From: UBA8437 sp963582065
GTDB lineage: Bacteria; Planctomycetota; Planctomycetia; Planctomycetales; Planctomycetaceae
Direction of reading: 5' to 3'
Length of the DNA: 64,000 nt
Assembly (NCBI GenBank): GCA_963582065.1
Contig: CAUZRQ010000016.1
Location: 1-64,000 of the forward strand
Both the position numbers and the translations under genes were made by a program. Below are positions 45,744 to 54,398 of this stretch, one piece after another. Below the pieces are notes generated by a model. The model saw nothing but the letters and a program-made list of their open reading frames with translations. It was not told the DNA's origin and ran no database searches. The stretch's first letter is position 1. Each line of letters opens with the position of its first letter.

Positions 45744-47576
45744 CTAGGCCGCGCGGCCCAGTTGCCTCGCCTGGGCCGCCGACGTGTCGACGGTCAACTC
45801 GATCCGGAACCCCCATCGCCCCGCTTCATCGGTCTGGAAATTCCAGTGCGGCACGACCAGTTCGGTGGCCGCACCCGGCATCCGCCACGCCGGTGCATCG
45901 GGAGACCACCCCAGTGACCAGTCGACACCCGTCTGCTCTTCGATCAGTCCCACCCAGTCACCGCCGGGCAGTTCGTTGACCGATTCCAGGTCATGGCGTC
46001 GGCCCTGGCGGTCGTAGCCGTAGCAATCGTCTTTCGAACCGGTTCCCAACGGCATCTCGATCGCCAGGTGCTGGTACGTATGCGGTTCGAGGCCCGCCAC
46101 GCACCCCTCGAACAACAATCGTCCGCTCTCACCGGTTTCCATTCCGATCCGCCAGTCAATCCGTGGTCCGACAGCTTCTTCGTCCGATTCCCAGATCAAC
46201 CAGGCCGATCCCGCGGGACGTTCCAACGTGATCCGGCCGCCCAGGGGTCCCAGCGAAAACAGTCGACCGGACCCCTCGATGAACTTCTCGCGGTCGGACC
46301 CGGGTTCCATCAACCATGCGGGTGGTCCACCGGCGGTGCCGTCCCCGGCATGTCCGGTCAACAGCGGCAACGACAAACCGATATCTCGCAGGTCCAGTTC
46401 GTACAGACCACGGCCGGCGACAGGGTCAATCCACGCCGTCAGACGCTCGCTCTGCAACCTCACCTCGGTTCGTCCGTCGAGGCTGAAGTCGGCGGCCGTC
46501 ACGTCAACCCAACCCGCCTGGCGATCGTCGAGCCGATCGGCCAGCCGCTCGGCCTCGAGCAACAAGCGTCTCGCTTCAGCCAGCGCCTCGGGACCCGGAA
46601 CCCCGCTCGATTCCGACGCCGCGGCACCCTGGGCCCGGTACAGTCCCCACCGGGCCGCTTGAATGGCCGGACCAAGACGGTCTGGCGAGGCATCGGGCCG
46701 GTCAATCCGTCGGCTGACATCCAGCAATCGTGCGTGGAGATTCGAAGCAACCGGATCACGGTCCCGTTCCAGCCGCCAACTTCCGCCCGGTTTGCCGACC
46801 GCCGGCAGACTGTAGCGTCCTCGGGAACCTGTCTGCTGCAGGGCCGCCATCGGTGTCACGAGGTCCCAGTCGACCCCGGCGGCCAGCCACTTCAATAGCC
46901 TCACCAGGGATCGACCACCCGGCCGGTCGCCACTCCACAAGGTTGCCACGACCACCGGGCCGTCATCGAGCTGATGGTGACTCGTTTCGAGCCGTCCGGG
47001 CAGATCGTCCACGCGGCCCTCGGCCATCAGTCCAGCCAGGGTCTCGTCGGCCGGCAGCACGCCCAGCAGCCGGCCGTCGGATTCGGTGTAGAACCATCCC
47101 GAGCGGATCGAATGCGACGAGCGGGTTGTCACGGTCGGATCGGGCAGCAGGATGATCGAATCCAGTCCGGCCTCAACCAGGTCGTCGGCCATCGTCGGTT
47201 CCCAGACCTGGTGGGGCACCCAGCCGCACGTGGGCCGCACGCCCCAGCGGGTCTCGGACCACTCGCCTTGAGCGATCACTTGGCCGATCCGGTCACGCCC
47301 GGGCACCGCGGCCAACACGACATCGCAGGCCGGACCCCCCAGCGGTTCGATCCGCCCCGTCTCGATCAGGTCTCCGACTCGTGAGGCCACTTCGGGATGC
47401 CGCCGGTCGAGCTGTTCCCAGACGGGGACACCGGCCGAGAACGCCAGGGACAACTCGGGCAACGAATCGAACTGTTCGAGCAGCGGCAGCAGGCCATCGG
47501 CGACCAGCGCATCGACGGTCTCGGCGGAACGGCCCACCGGTGCGACCACTCGAACAGCGACCACCAACCGCACCAT
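45744..47576 (-). CDS. GH57-like 4-alpha-glucanotransferase homologue with degenerate active site
   Basis: The product has 610 residues from the ATG at 47576, with GAGGGTG just upstream. The body aligns by eye with GH57 4-alpha-glucanotransferases: DLIETGRIEPLGGPACDVVL, then TCGWVPHQVWEPTMADDLVE, GWFYTESDGRLLGVLPADET and RGRYSLPAVGKPGGSW, with a DUF1926-type C-terminal sandwich (TAWIDPVAGRGLYELDLRDI; VVPHWNFQTDEAG). In active relatives the third motif reads WLTERVW with a Glu nucleophile; here the matching position is WVPHQVW, a His. The N-terminal HQP is missing and the acid/base region reads ATLWSGDRPG. It may bind glucan without cleaving it. There is no signal peptide. Confidence 0.75.
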   Translation of the reverse strand: MVRLVVAVRVVAPVGRSAETVDALVADGLLPLLEQFDSLPELSLAFSAGVPVWEQLDRRHPEVASRVGDLIETGRIEPLGGPACDVVLAAVPGRDRIGQVIAQGEWSETRWGVRPTCGWVPHQVWEPTMADDLVEAGLDSIILLPDPTVTTRSSHSIRSGWFYTESDGRLLGVLPADETLAGLMAEGRVDDLPGRLETSHHQLDDGPVVVATLWSGDRPGGRSLVRLLKWLAAGVDWDLVTPMAALQQTGSRGRYSLPAVGKPGGSWRLERDRDPVASNLHARLLDVSRRIDRPDASPDRLGPAIQAARWGLYRAQGAAASESSGVPGPEALAEARRLLLEAERLADRLDDRQAGWVDVTAADFSLDGRTEVRLQSERLTAWIDPVAGRGLYELDLRDIGLSLPLLTGHAGDGTAGGPPAWLMEPGSDREKFIEGSGRLFSLGPLGGRITLERPAGSAWLIWESDEEAVGPRIDWRIGMETGESGRLLFEGCVAGLEPHTYQHLAIEMPLGTGSKDDCYGYDRQGRRHDLESVNELPGGDWVGLIEEQTGVDWSLGWSPDAPAWRMPGAATELVVPHWNFQTDEAGRWGFRIELTVDTSAAQARQLGRAA

Positions 47577-47698
47577 CACCCTCTGCTCCTGGGTTCTCAC
47601 CTGCCGACGATGTCCGCGGGGCGGCAAGATATCGGTCGTCGCCGCCTCGATCAAGACGACTCTCGTCCGACCCTTCGGCCTGGCCCGTGAACATCAGC

Positions 47699-48607
47699 TC
47701 ACTCGGCCCCGGCGGTGTCCGACAGGCTTCTGATCCGGCCGATGATCTCGGCCTGCAGGTCGTCAGCCAACGGCCCCCGGTCCAGGGCACGAATGTTCTC
47801 GGCAAGATGCTCCGGATCACAGGTGCCGACGATGATGGTATGAGCGTGCGGATGCGACAGCGTCTGTCGCAGGATCAACTCGGCTCGCGACATGCCGTCG
47901 TCGAGCAAATCGTCCAGCCCGGCCCGTTCCCAGACAACGTCGAGCGCGGGACGCCTGATCACCGCGTCGGGGCCCCCGTGAGCGATCCCGCCTCGGACGA
48001 TGATCCCGGCCCCGGCCTCGGCGGCTCGAGTGATCCAGTCGTGATGTTCGGGAGCCAGGCACGAGTAGGGGACCTGGAAGGTGTCGAAGACTCCCAGTTG
48101 GATCAGAGCCGGCAGATCGGGCAACTTGCTGGAGGACCCGATGTGCCGCACGACACCCCGGTCGCGAAAATCGCACAGCAGATCGATCAAACCGGCCCGC
48201 TCGAGCGTTTCCGCATCACCACCGTGGAACTGCAGGATGTCGATTGTGTCGGTCTTCAGCCGCCGCAGGCTGGTCTCGATGTTCCGCTCGATCACCTCCC
48301 GCGACCAGACGTGATCGAGTTCCAGGTGATCCTCACACTGGCTGTAAACACACCCGCACTTGGTGGCCAGGTGGAATTCGCTGCGTCGAGAGCTGATATA
48401 CCGTCCGATGCGTTCCTCGCTGATCCCGTAATCGGGTGACGTGTCGATGAAGTTGATGCCGGCATCGAGCACGGCGTTGAGCATCATCTCGGCAGCCCGG
48501 TCATCGACCACCCGGACACCCCACGTCCGCGGGCCGCGCAGCCCCATGCTGCCGTAGCCCAGGCGGGTGACGTCAAGGCCGGTGCGGCCAAGCGGCTGGC
48601 GGAGCAT
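47699..48607 (-). CDS. Aldo/keto reductase
   Basis: The product has 302 residues from the ATG at 48607. It shows the AKR barrel with its tetrad in context: INFIDTSPDYGISEERIGRY (Asp and Tyr), FHLATKCGCVYSQCEDH (Lys), and TIDILQFHGGDAETLER (His). The C-terminal cofactor region includes ILRQTLSHPHAHTIIVGTCD. It uses NADPH or NAD to reduce carbonyls; the substrate is unknown. It lies 9 bases after the DUF1549-type gene and is probably in its operon. Confidence 0.92.
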   Translation of the reverse strand: MLRQPLGRTGLDVTRLGYGSMGLRGPRTWGVRVVDDRAAEMMLNAVLDAGINFIDTSPDYGISEERIGRYISSRRSEFHLATKCGCVYSQCEDHLELDHVWSREVIERNIETSLRRLKTDTIDILQFHGGDAETLERAGLIDLLCDFRDRGVVRHIGSSSKLPDLPALIQLGVFDTFQVPYSCLAPEHHDWITRAAEAGAGIIVRGGIAHGGPDAVIRRPALDVVWERAGLDDLLDDGMSRAELILRQTLSHPHAHTIIVGTCDPEHLAENIRALDRGPLADDLQAEIIGRIRSLSDTAGAE

Positions 48608-48616
48608 CAACCCGCA

Positions 48617-51121
48617 TCACCTGTTGAACAGGAACGAGGGGCTGTTGATCAGGGCCCACATCAGGTCCTGGGCCGCTTCGCTGCGGTTGCCCACCTCGGC
48701 CAGGTACGCCACACCCTGCTTCAACTCGGCCTCGGTCGGCGGACGGCAGATCACAGCCAAGTAGACGTTGCCGACGATCGCCTTATCGTCGGCCTTGGCC
48801 GCGATCAACTTCGCCACACGACCCTCGGGGTGAATGATCGCCTCGGACACGGTCGGTCCATTGATCATGTTGAGCGTCTGGCTGAGACTGACGTCGCTGC
48901 TCCGTTCGCACTCACAGGGACTTTCACGAGGCGGACGCCCGAACATGTCAAGAAAACCGATCTTGACCTTCGGGTCGGGAATCTGGCTGGCCCGAAACCC
49001 GACCGGCACACCCGGAATCCGACACGGGGCACCCGTCGCCACGTGCAAGGCATCAAACAACTGCTCGGCAGTCAGCCGCCGCGGTGAAGCGTGCGAGAAG
49101 TTCAGCGAATCGTCGTCGTTCCACTTGTTCGGACGGAACGTCCGCTGGTAGGTCTCACTGCGTGCCATTTCACGAACGAGCCTCTTCAGGTCGAAGCCGT
49201 TGGCGATGAACCGGCGTGTCAACTCGTCGAGCAGTGGCGGGTTTGACGGCGGGTTGCTGGCGCGAATGTCGTCGACCGGGTCGATGATGCCCGCGCCATG
49301 GAGGTAACTCCAATACCGGTTGACGATGCTCTTGGCGAAGTAGGGATTCTTCGGCGACGTCAACCAGTCGGCCAGGCGGATCCTCAGGTCGGGGTTCTTC
49401 TTGTCGAGATCACTCGAGAACGGAAACGCTGCGGAAATGGTCTCGCCGGTGCTGGGGTGCTTGATGTCGGTCGGGGTGGCCAGCGAGTAGATGATCTCTT
49501 CGCCCTTGACCGGTCCCGCCTTGCGGCCGACCCCGGCAAAGTACGCCGACAGTTCGTAATACTGCCGCTGCGTCCACCGTTCGAACGGATGGTCGTGACA
49601 CTGGTTGCACTGGAAACGGGTCCCGATGAAGACCTGTGTCATGTTCTCCATCACCACCTTCGGTTCCCGAGAGATGCGGTAGTAATTCGCCGCGGGATTC
49701 TCGAAGGTGCTTCCGTTGGCTGTCATCAACTGGTAGGCGAACTTGTCGAAGGCCATGTTGGTGGCGATCGCCCGACGGATCCAGTTGCGGAACGCCCAGG
49801 ATCCCTTCTCGGTGATGAACTTGCTGTTGGAGAGCAGCAGGTCCGACCACTTCAGCGTCCAGTGCTCGATGAACTGAGGGCTGCCGATCAACTGGTCGAT
49901 CTTCGCGTTCCGTTTCTCGATCACAGGCTGCTTGTCGGCCAGGAACGCCTTGACCTGCTCGACGGTCGGCGGCAGACCGGTGAGATCGATCGAGGCCCGT
50001 CGCAGGAACTCGGCGTCGCTGCAAGTGCCCGAGGGAAGGATCTTCATCCGCTGCAGCTTGGCGTTGACCAGCTTGTCGATGTAGTTCCGCTCGGGAGCCG
50101 CCTGCCAGGCAAAGCCCTCGCGGTCGCCGATGATCGCCACCGGGGCAGCGGCATAGAGACCCTCGTAGCGGACCAGCGCCGCCGCTTCGCCCCGTCGCAC
50201 CGCCTCGATACGACCGGTCTTGCTGACCGTCGCCACCTCGAAATCGCTCGTCTCGAACACCGCATCACGGGTCACGTCACGGCTTGTGCCATCGGGGAAA
50301 TGTGCCACGACGATCAACTGCTGCTGGCTGTCGACGGTCTCGAGCAAAGGCTTCTTCGGGAAGATCTCGATCCGGACCACTCGCTTGGCCGAATCAAAAC
50401 GACAGCCTTCGGCAATCCACTGCTGGAACACCGAGTAGGTGCGGGATTTCTCGTCGAAGAGGAACCCGCCTTCGTGGGGCACGCCCTGGGTCGGCTTCAA
50501 CAGCATCAGGCTCTGCTCGGGACGCGACCGGTTGAAGCGGCGGCCCGAAAGATCATCGACCAGGGCACGATAGTCGAACAGCGGATCGTAGCCCCGCAGC
50601 GACAGCTTGAAACCCCGTTTGCCCTTCTGGGCCCCGTGGCAGGTGCCGGCGTTGCAGCCAACCTTGCTGATCGCCGGGATCACCTCGCGAATGAAACTGA
50701 CCGGGTGATTGGTCACATCCTTGATCTCGACCGGCACATCGATCGACTTCTTGCCGACGGTGACCTTGACCGTGGTCTTGCCGACCTTTTTCGGCACGAC
50801 GAATCCGTCGCGATCGATCGAGACGTGGTCGCTGCCGGCAGCGAGCTTGATGAAAGTACTGAGATCGAACGCCCGCCCGTCGGCGGTGGTGCCACTGACA
50901 ATCAGCCGTCGGCTGTCACGCTTGCCCGAGAGTTCCAGGCGGGCCGGATAGACGACCAGCTTCTCGACAACCGGAACGGCGGCCTTTTTCTTGGCAGCCG
51001 GCTTGGTCTTCTCAGCCGACAACGACGGAGAAGCCAACAGGGCCAGGGCCAACACGGCCGGGAAGAAACGGATGATCGACCGGCGATGACCGGAGACTGT
51101 CAACATGTTTCGTCTCATCAT
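48617..51121 (-). CDS. Secreted DUF1549/DUF1553 protein with Ig-like domain and c-type-haem-like motifs
   Basis: The product has 834 residues with a signal peptide (IIRFFPAVLALALLASPSLS), then a Big_2-like domain (VVYPARLELSGKRDSRRLIV) and the PSCyt segment KVGCNAGTCHGAQKGKRGFK. A second Ig-like domain is followed by the DUF1549 core (DAEFLRRASIDLTGLPPTVE; TRFQCNQCHDHPFERWTQRQ with a CxxCH) and the DUF1553 core (ANPYFAKS-type: NPYFAKSIVNRYWSYLHGAG; ARSETYQRTF; SPRRLTAEQLFDALHVATG; SLSQTLNMINGPTVSEAI). The family is a planctomycete hallmark, proposed to act in carbohydrate or electron-transfer chemistry in the periplasm. It is preceded by the cytochrome/WD40 gene and followed by an aldo/keto reductase. 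Confidence 0.93.
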   Translation of the reverse strand: MMRRNMLTVSGHRRSIIRFFPAVLALALLASPSLSAEKTKPAAKKKAAVPVVEKLVVYPARLELSGKRDSRRLIVSGTTADGRAFDLSTFIKLAAGSDHVSIDRDGFVVPKKVGKTTVKVTVGKKSIDVPVEIKDVTNHPVSFIREVIPAISKVGCNAGTCHGAQKGKRGFKLSLRGYDPLFDYRALVDDLSGRRFNRSRPEQSLMLLKPTQGVPHEGGFLFDEKSRTYSVFQQWIAEGCRFDSAKRVVRIEIFPKKPLLETVDSQQQLIVVAHFPDGTSRDVTRDAVFETSDFEVATVSKTGRIEAVRRGEAAALVRYEGLYAAAPVAIIGDREGFAWQAAPERNYIDKLVNAKLQRMKILPSGTCSDAEFLRRASIDLTGLPPTVEQVKAFLADKQPVIEKRNAKIDQLIGSPQFIEHWTLKWSDLLLSNSKFITEKGSWAFRNWIRRAIATNMAFDKFAYQLMTANGSTFENPAANYYRISREPKVVMENMTQVFIGTRFQCNQCHDHPFERWTQRQYYELSAYFAGVGRKAGPVKGEEIIYSLATPTDIKHPSTGETISAAFPFSSDLDKKNPDLRIRLADWLTSPKNPYFAKSIVNRYWSYLHGAGIIDPVDDIRASNPPSNPPLLDELTRRFIANGFDLKRLVREMARSETYQRTFRPNKWNDDDSLNFSHASPRRLTAEQLFDALHVATGAPCRIPGVPVGFRASQIPDPKVKIGFLDMFGRPPRESPCECERSSDVSLSQTLNMINGPTVSEAIIHPEGRVAKLIAAKADDKAIVGNVYLAVICRPPTEAELKQGVAYLAEVGNRSEAAQDLMWALINSPSFLFNR

Positions 51122-51211
51122 TATCGTGTCGTGGGTCCCGGTTGCTGGAGAGCCGCGGGGACCATTCGGACTGGCTGGTTATCGAGAAGTCGTGTTGTAC
51201 ACGGAACGGAC

Positions 51212-52711
51212 CTATTTTGTCGCAGCGACGGTCGGCGTCACCTTGACCGGGACGAACGTCTTGACCAGTTTCCCGGTCTTGGCGTCGTAGAGCCTGATCT
51301 TGCCGTCGAAGCCGCCCAGGGCGATCTGCTGGCCATCGGGTCGGTAGGCCACGGCGAAGATGGGCGAGTCGATACCGGGCAGTTCATGCACCAGCCTCGG
51401 CTGGGCCGAACGAGCCGCGATCTGTTTGCGGACTTCACCCAACCCGCCCTTGTTGTTGATGTTCGGTGTGTCGTAGTCGCCGACTGTGTAGATCCGGGCC
51501 GACCCGCTGATGCCCGTGCTCGATCCGGCCACGAACTGCTTGCCATCCGGGCTGAACTGCAGGTCGAAAATCCGGCCAGGCATCGGCTTGAAACTGCGGA
51601 TGTGATTGAAGTCGTCGCCGATGATCCGCTTGCGGGTGCGGAAGATCTTGTAGAGCTTGGGGATGCCATCCGAGCCGCCGGTCAGCACCTGCTCCTGCCC
51701 GGGCCGCAGCTGGATGGCCATCAGGCCGCCCTTCAGGGCCCCGGGAGTGATGCTGGTCACGTTGTCGACGAACTGGCCGCTTTCGACGATCGAGAGCTTC
51801 ATCGCACGATCACGGCTGACCGAGACCACGTGTGTGCCCTTGACCGAGAACGTGGCGGCGAATGACCAGTCCGAGTGGGCATCCATCCGCATCACCTGCT
51901 TGCCGTCGGCAACGGTCAGCACCCGCACGCCGTTGTCGGCCCCCCCGAAGGCGAACTTCTTGCTGTCTGCCGAGAAGCTGGCGCCGAAGAGCGTGTCGTA
52001 GCTGACTGTGATCGAGCGAACCAGTTTCCTGGTGGCCGCATCCCAGAACTGCACCTCGCCGAAGAGCGCCGGTGTGCCGCCGGTGGCGGCGATCAGCTTG
52101 CCGTCGGGCGAAACCGCCACCGATTCGATCCGCTGCGAGCGACCGACCAGCCGCCCGACCGGGGCGCTGCCATCGGCGGCGTGAAGCAGGATCTCGCGGT
52201 AGCCACTGATCACCAGCGTCTTGCTGTCGGGAGTGTAGGCCAACGCGATGATGACCGGTGGCAGGGCGTACTCGGGGGGATTCTCGGCGCTGATATTGTC
52301 CTTGACCGCCGGCGGAGTATCGTCCTTGCCCCCCTGCTTGATCCACCTCGAAATCACGTCGATCTGTCGCGGGTCAAGCGGATCGGCCTCCAGAGGCATC
52401 GCGGGGTCGTCGCCGGAAATGTAGTCCAGGACCAGGCTCTCGGTCGGCTTGCCCGACACGAAGGTCACTCCGTTCTCGCCACCCTTCTTGAAGTCGGCAT
52501 AACTGGTCAGCAACAACTTCCCACTTTTCTTGGCGGGGAAGTGACATCCCGAACAGTGACGCTGCAGGATCGGCCGCACCTGGCGGTAGAAACTGACCGG
52601 CTTCGCGTCACCCTCGGCCGTCTTGTCGGCGGCGTCCTGTGCCCGTCCATTCAACGGAAACAGGGCAACCGCAGACACCAAGACAACGGCTCTCCACGGA
52701 ACAGATCGCAT
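51212..52711 (-). CDS. Secreted c-type cytochrome domain with WD40-like propeller
   Basis: The product has 499 residues from the ATG at 52711. It has a Sec signal (WRAVVLVSAVALFPLNGRAQ), then a planctomycete cytochrome C-like domain with the haem site ILQRHCSGCHFPAKKSGKLL (CxxCH, residues about 53-57) and ISRWIKQGGKDD. The rest is a WD40-type propeller with repeats such as IESVAVSPDGKLIAATGG, FGASFSADSKKFAFGGADNG, IFDLQFSPDGKQFVAGSSTG and IFAVAYRPDGQQIALGGFDG. Such proteins are typically encoded with DUF1549/DUF1553 partners, as here 90 bases upstream of one. Covalent haem binding is inferred. Confidence 0.93.
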   Translation of the reverse strand: MRSVPWRAVVLVSAVALFPLNGRAQDAADKTAEGDAKPVSFYRQVRPILQRHCSGCHFPAKKSGKLLLTSYADFKKGGENGVTFVSGKPTESLVLDYISGDDPAMPLEADPLDPRQIDVISRWIKQGGKDDTPPAVKDNISAENPPEYALPPVIIALAYTPDSKTLVISGYREILLHAADGSAPVGRLVGRSQRIESVAVSPDGKLIAATGGTPALFGEVQFWDAATRKLVRSITVSYDTLFGASFSADSKKFAFGGADNGVRVLTVADGKQVMRMDAHSDWSFAATFSVKGTHVVSVSRDRAMKLSIVESGQFVDNVTSITPGALKGGLMAIQLRPGQEQVLTGGSDGIPKLYKIFRTRKRIIGDDFNHIRSFKPMPGRIFDLQFSPDGKQFVAGSSTGISGSARIYTVGDYDTPNINNKGGLGEVRKQIAARSAQPRLVHELPGIDSPIFAVAYRPDGQQIALGGFDGKIRLYDAKTGKLVKTFVPVKVTPTVAATK

Positions 52712-52855
52712 CGGCGCACACCTCGAGTCCGAGATTCTCCACCCGAATCCAGTCACCCGGGGGAACAATCCAGTCTAGTGCCACGCTGGTCGGCTCGCCA
52801 CCCCGGTCTTCGGACACGGAAATCGGGCCGTTTCACCGCAGGCGAACGGGAATCG

Positions 52856-52870
52856 CCCCCCCCCCCCCCC
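52856..52870. repeat. Run of 15 C residues in an intergenic gap
   Basis: Fifteen consecutive C bases followed by GGGG lie just beyond the nitrilase-family stop, between it and the cytochrome gene start. Two shorter C runs occur at 57685-57694 and near 33300. Such tracts slip during replication and sequencing, so the length may be uncertain. Confidence 0.85.
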
Positions 52871-52875
52871 GGGGC

Positions 52876-53838
52876 TCAGCTGTCGACAGGCCGCTTCCGT
52901 TCCCATCCTGGAGTCGTTTCGGGTGGCGTATCGGGTGCTTCGACCAGTTTCCCGTACAACTCCGGTCGCCGCGCCCGCAGGTATCTCTGGCCGCTTGATA
53001 CGCCGATCTTCTCATCGGTGCACAGCCCCACGCAGACGTCATCTCCCAGCCGTCGGCACTCGGCAATCACCTCGCCAAATGGATCGAGCACCATCGAGTT
53101 GCCGTTGCGGACCTCGCCGCCATCCATCCCGATCGGGTTGGTGAAGACCGCGTAGACTCCGTTCTCGTAGGCGCGGGCCGGCAGCCACTTCATCAACCAG
53201 CCCCGGCCCTTGGGTCCATCCAGTTCCTGCCGCAGGCTGACCGGGTCTGCGTCGCGATTGGTCCACAGGCCGGGATCGACCAATCCCCGACCCGGCATCA
53301 CCGACGGCAGACAGCCGGTCACGTGCGGCATGAAGATGACCTCGGCCCCCATCAACGCCGTGATCCGGACGTTCTCGACCAGGTTGTTGTCGTAGCAGAT
53401 CAGGATCCCGAACCGACAACCCAACAGGTCAAAAACACAGTACTCGCTGCCACTGGAAAGGTGGGGGTTGAGGAAAGCGTGAAGCTTCCGAAAACGGGCG
53501 ACGGGACCGTCCGGGGTCATGCAGAGATAGGTGTTGTAGATGTTGTCGCCATCGCGTTCGACCAGCCCGGCCAACACCGGCACGCCGTGGCGAGCCGAGA
53601 TGTCCGCCAGGATCCGGCAACTGGGTCCGTCGGGGACCGGCTCGGCCACCTCCAGCAACTCGGCCCGCGTCGCCGCCTGCAGGTAGCTGTAGGCGGTGAT
53701 TGCCCCCTCGTGAAAACTGACCACCTCGGCCCCGGCCTCAACTGCACGACCGCACAAGCGGTCGATGCGGTCGAGATTGAAGGCCTTGTCGCCGTCGCGA
53801 TGTTCAAACTGCGCAGCGGCAATCCGGATGTCACGCAT
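52876..53838 (-). CDS. Carbon-nitrogen hydrolase (nitrilase superfamily)
   Basis: The product has 320 residues. It has the full Glu-Lys-Cys triad in context: AEVVSFHEGAITAYSYLQ (Glu), GPVARFRKLHAFLNPH (Lys) and CRFGILICYDNNLVENVRIT (Cys), with RAYENGVYAVFTNPIG after it. Relatives hydrolyse amides, N-carbamoyl compounds or nitriles. The C-terminus is a little longer than average and ends in RKRPVDS. It lies 15 bases after the ferredoxin gene on the same strand. Confidence 0.92.
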   Translation of the reverse strand: MRDIRIAAAQFEHRDGDKAFNLDRIDRLCGRAVEAGAEVVSFHEGAITAYSYLQAATRAELLEVAEPVPDGPSCRILADISARHGVPVLAGLVERDGDNIYNTYLCMTPDGPVARFRKLHAFLNPHLSSGSEYCVFDLLGCRFGILICYDNNLVENVRITALMGAEVIFMPHVTGCLPSVMPGRGLVDPGLWTNRDADPVSLRQELDGPKGRGWLMKWLPARAYENGVYAVFTNPIGMDGGEVRNGNSMVLDPFGEVIAECRRLGDDVCVGLCTDEKIGVSSGQRYLRARRPELYGKLVEAPDTPPETTPGWERKRPVDS

Positions 53839-53853
53839 GGCCGCCCACCCCGG

Positions 53854-54228
53854 CTAGCCCCAGAAATTCTCGCCGTGCCAGTTGAACTCCGGCTGCGTCT
53901 CGACCTCGATCTCGCCGTCCCCGTGCACCCTGGTCTGGCAGCTCAACCGGAGCTTCTCGGGATCGTCGGTATCCAACCGGGCAAAAAAACTCAACGGGTT
54001 CAGTAACATGTTCAGCCGCTCCCACAACGACGGCTTGGCGCAATGAGCATTTTCTTCCTTCTTGATCCTCACGCGACAAGTGGTGCACATTCCCAGGCCC
54101 GGACAGTGCAGCACGCGGTGCAGCCACGGGTAGACCTCGATGCCCTCCTGCAGGGCCACGTTGCGGATCTTCTGGCCCGACTCGACCTCGACGGACTTCT
54201 TTTCCCTGGTGAACTTGATCGTCGGCAT
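53854..54228 (-). CDS. 2Fe-2S ferredoxin (plant-type fold)
   Basis: The product has 124 residues from the ATG at 54228. The iron-sulfur ligands appear in RVLHCPGLGMCTTCRVRIKK (Cys-x5-Cys-x2-Cys) and in LRLSCQTRVHGDGE (fourth Cys). The rest fits a beta-grasp fold (TIKFTREKKSVEVESGQKIR). An insert of about 25 residues sits before the fourth Cys (PSLWERLNMLLNPLSFFARL). It is an electron carrier; the partner is unknown. It precedes the nitrilase-family gene and is divergent from pepA. Confidence 0.92.
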   Translation of the reverse strand: MPTIKFTREKKSVEVESGQKIRNVALQEGIEVYPWLHRVLHCPGLGMCTTCRVRIKKEENAHCAKPSLWERLNMLLNPLSFFARLDTDDPEKLRLSCQTRVHGDGEIEVETQPEFNWHGENFWG

Positions 54229-54398
54229 CGTGGAGTCTCGACTGCACGTCTGGAGAAACAGCGTCCTCACGATGATATGACTCACGGTGGAGCATTTCCA
54301 GCGGGGAAGCCCGGTTGCGGTTGGCGACGGCTTGCGGCCTCCAACCGCTTCCGGTCCAATTGCGGCGGTAGATTTTTCGATCCCAAGAAGATCACGAA

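Noticed and set aside
49298..51865. 855-codon plus-strand frame opposite the DUF1549 gene
   Set aside because: It is a shadow of a gene with many conserved motifs and has no recognised domain.
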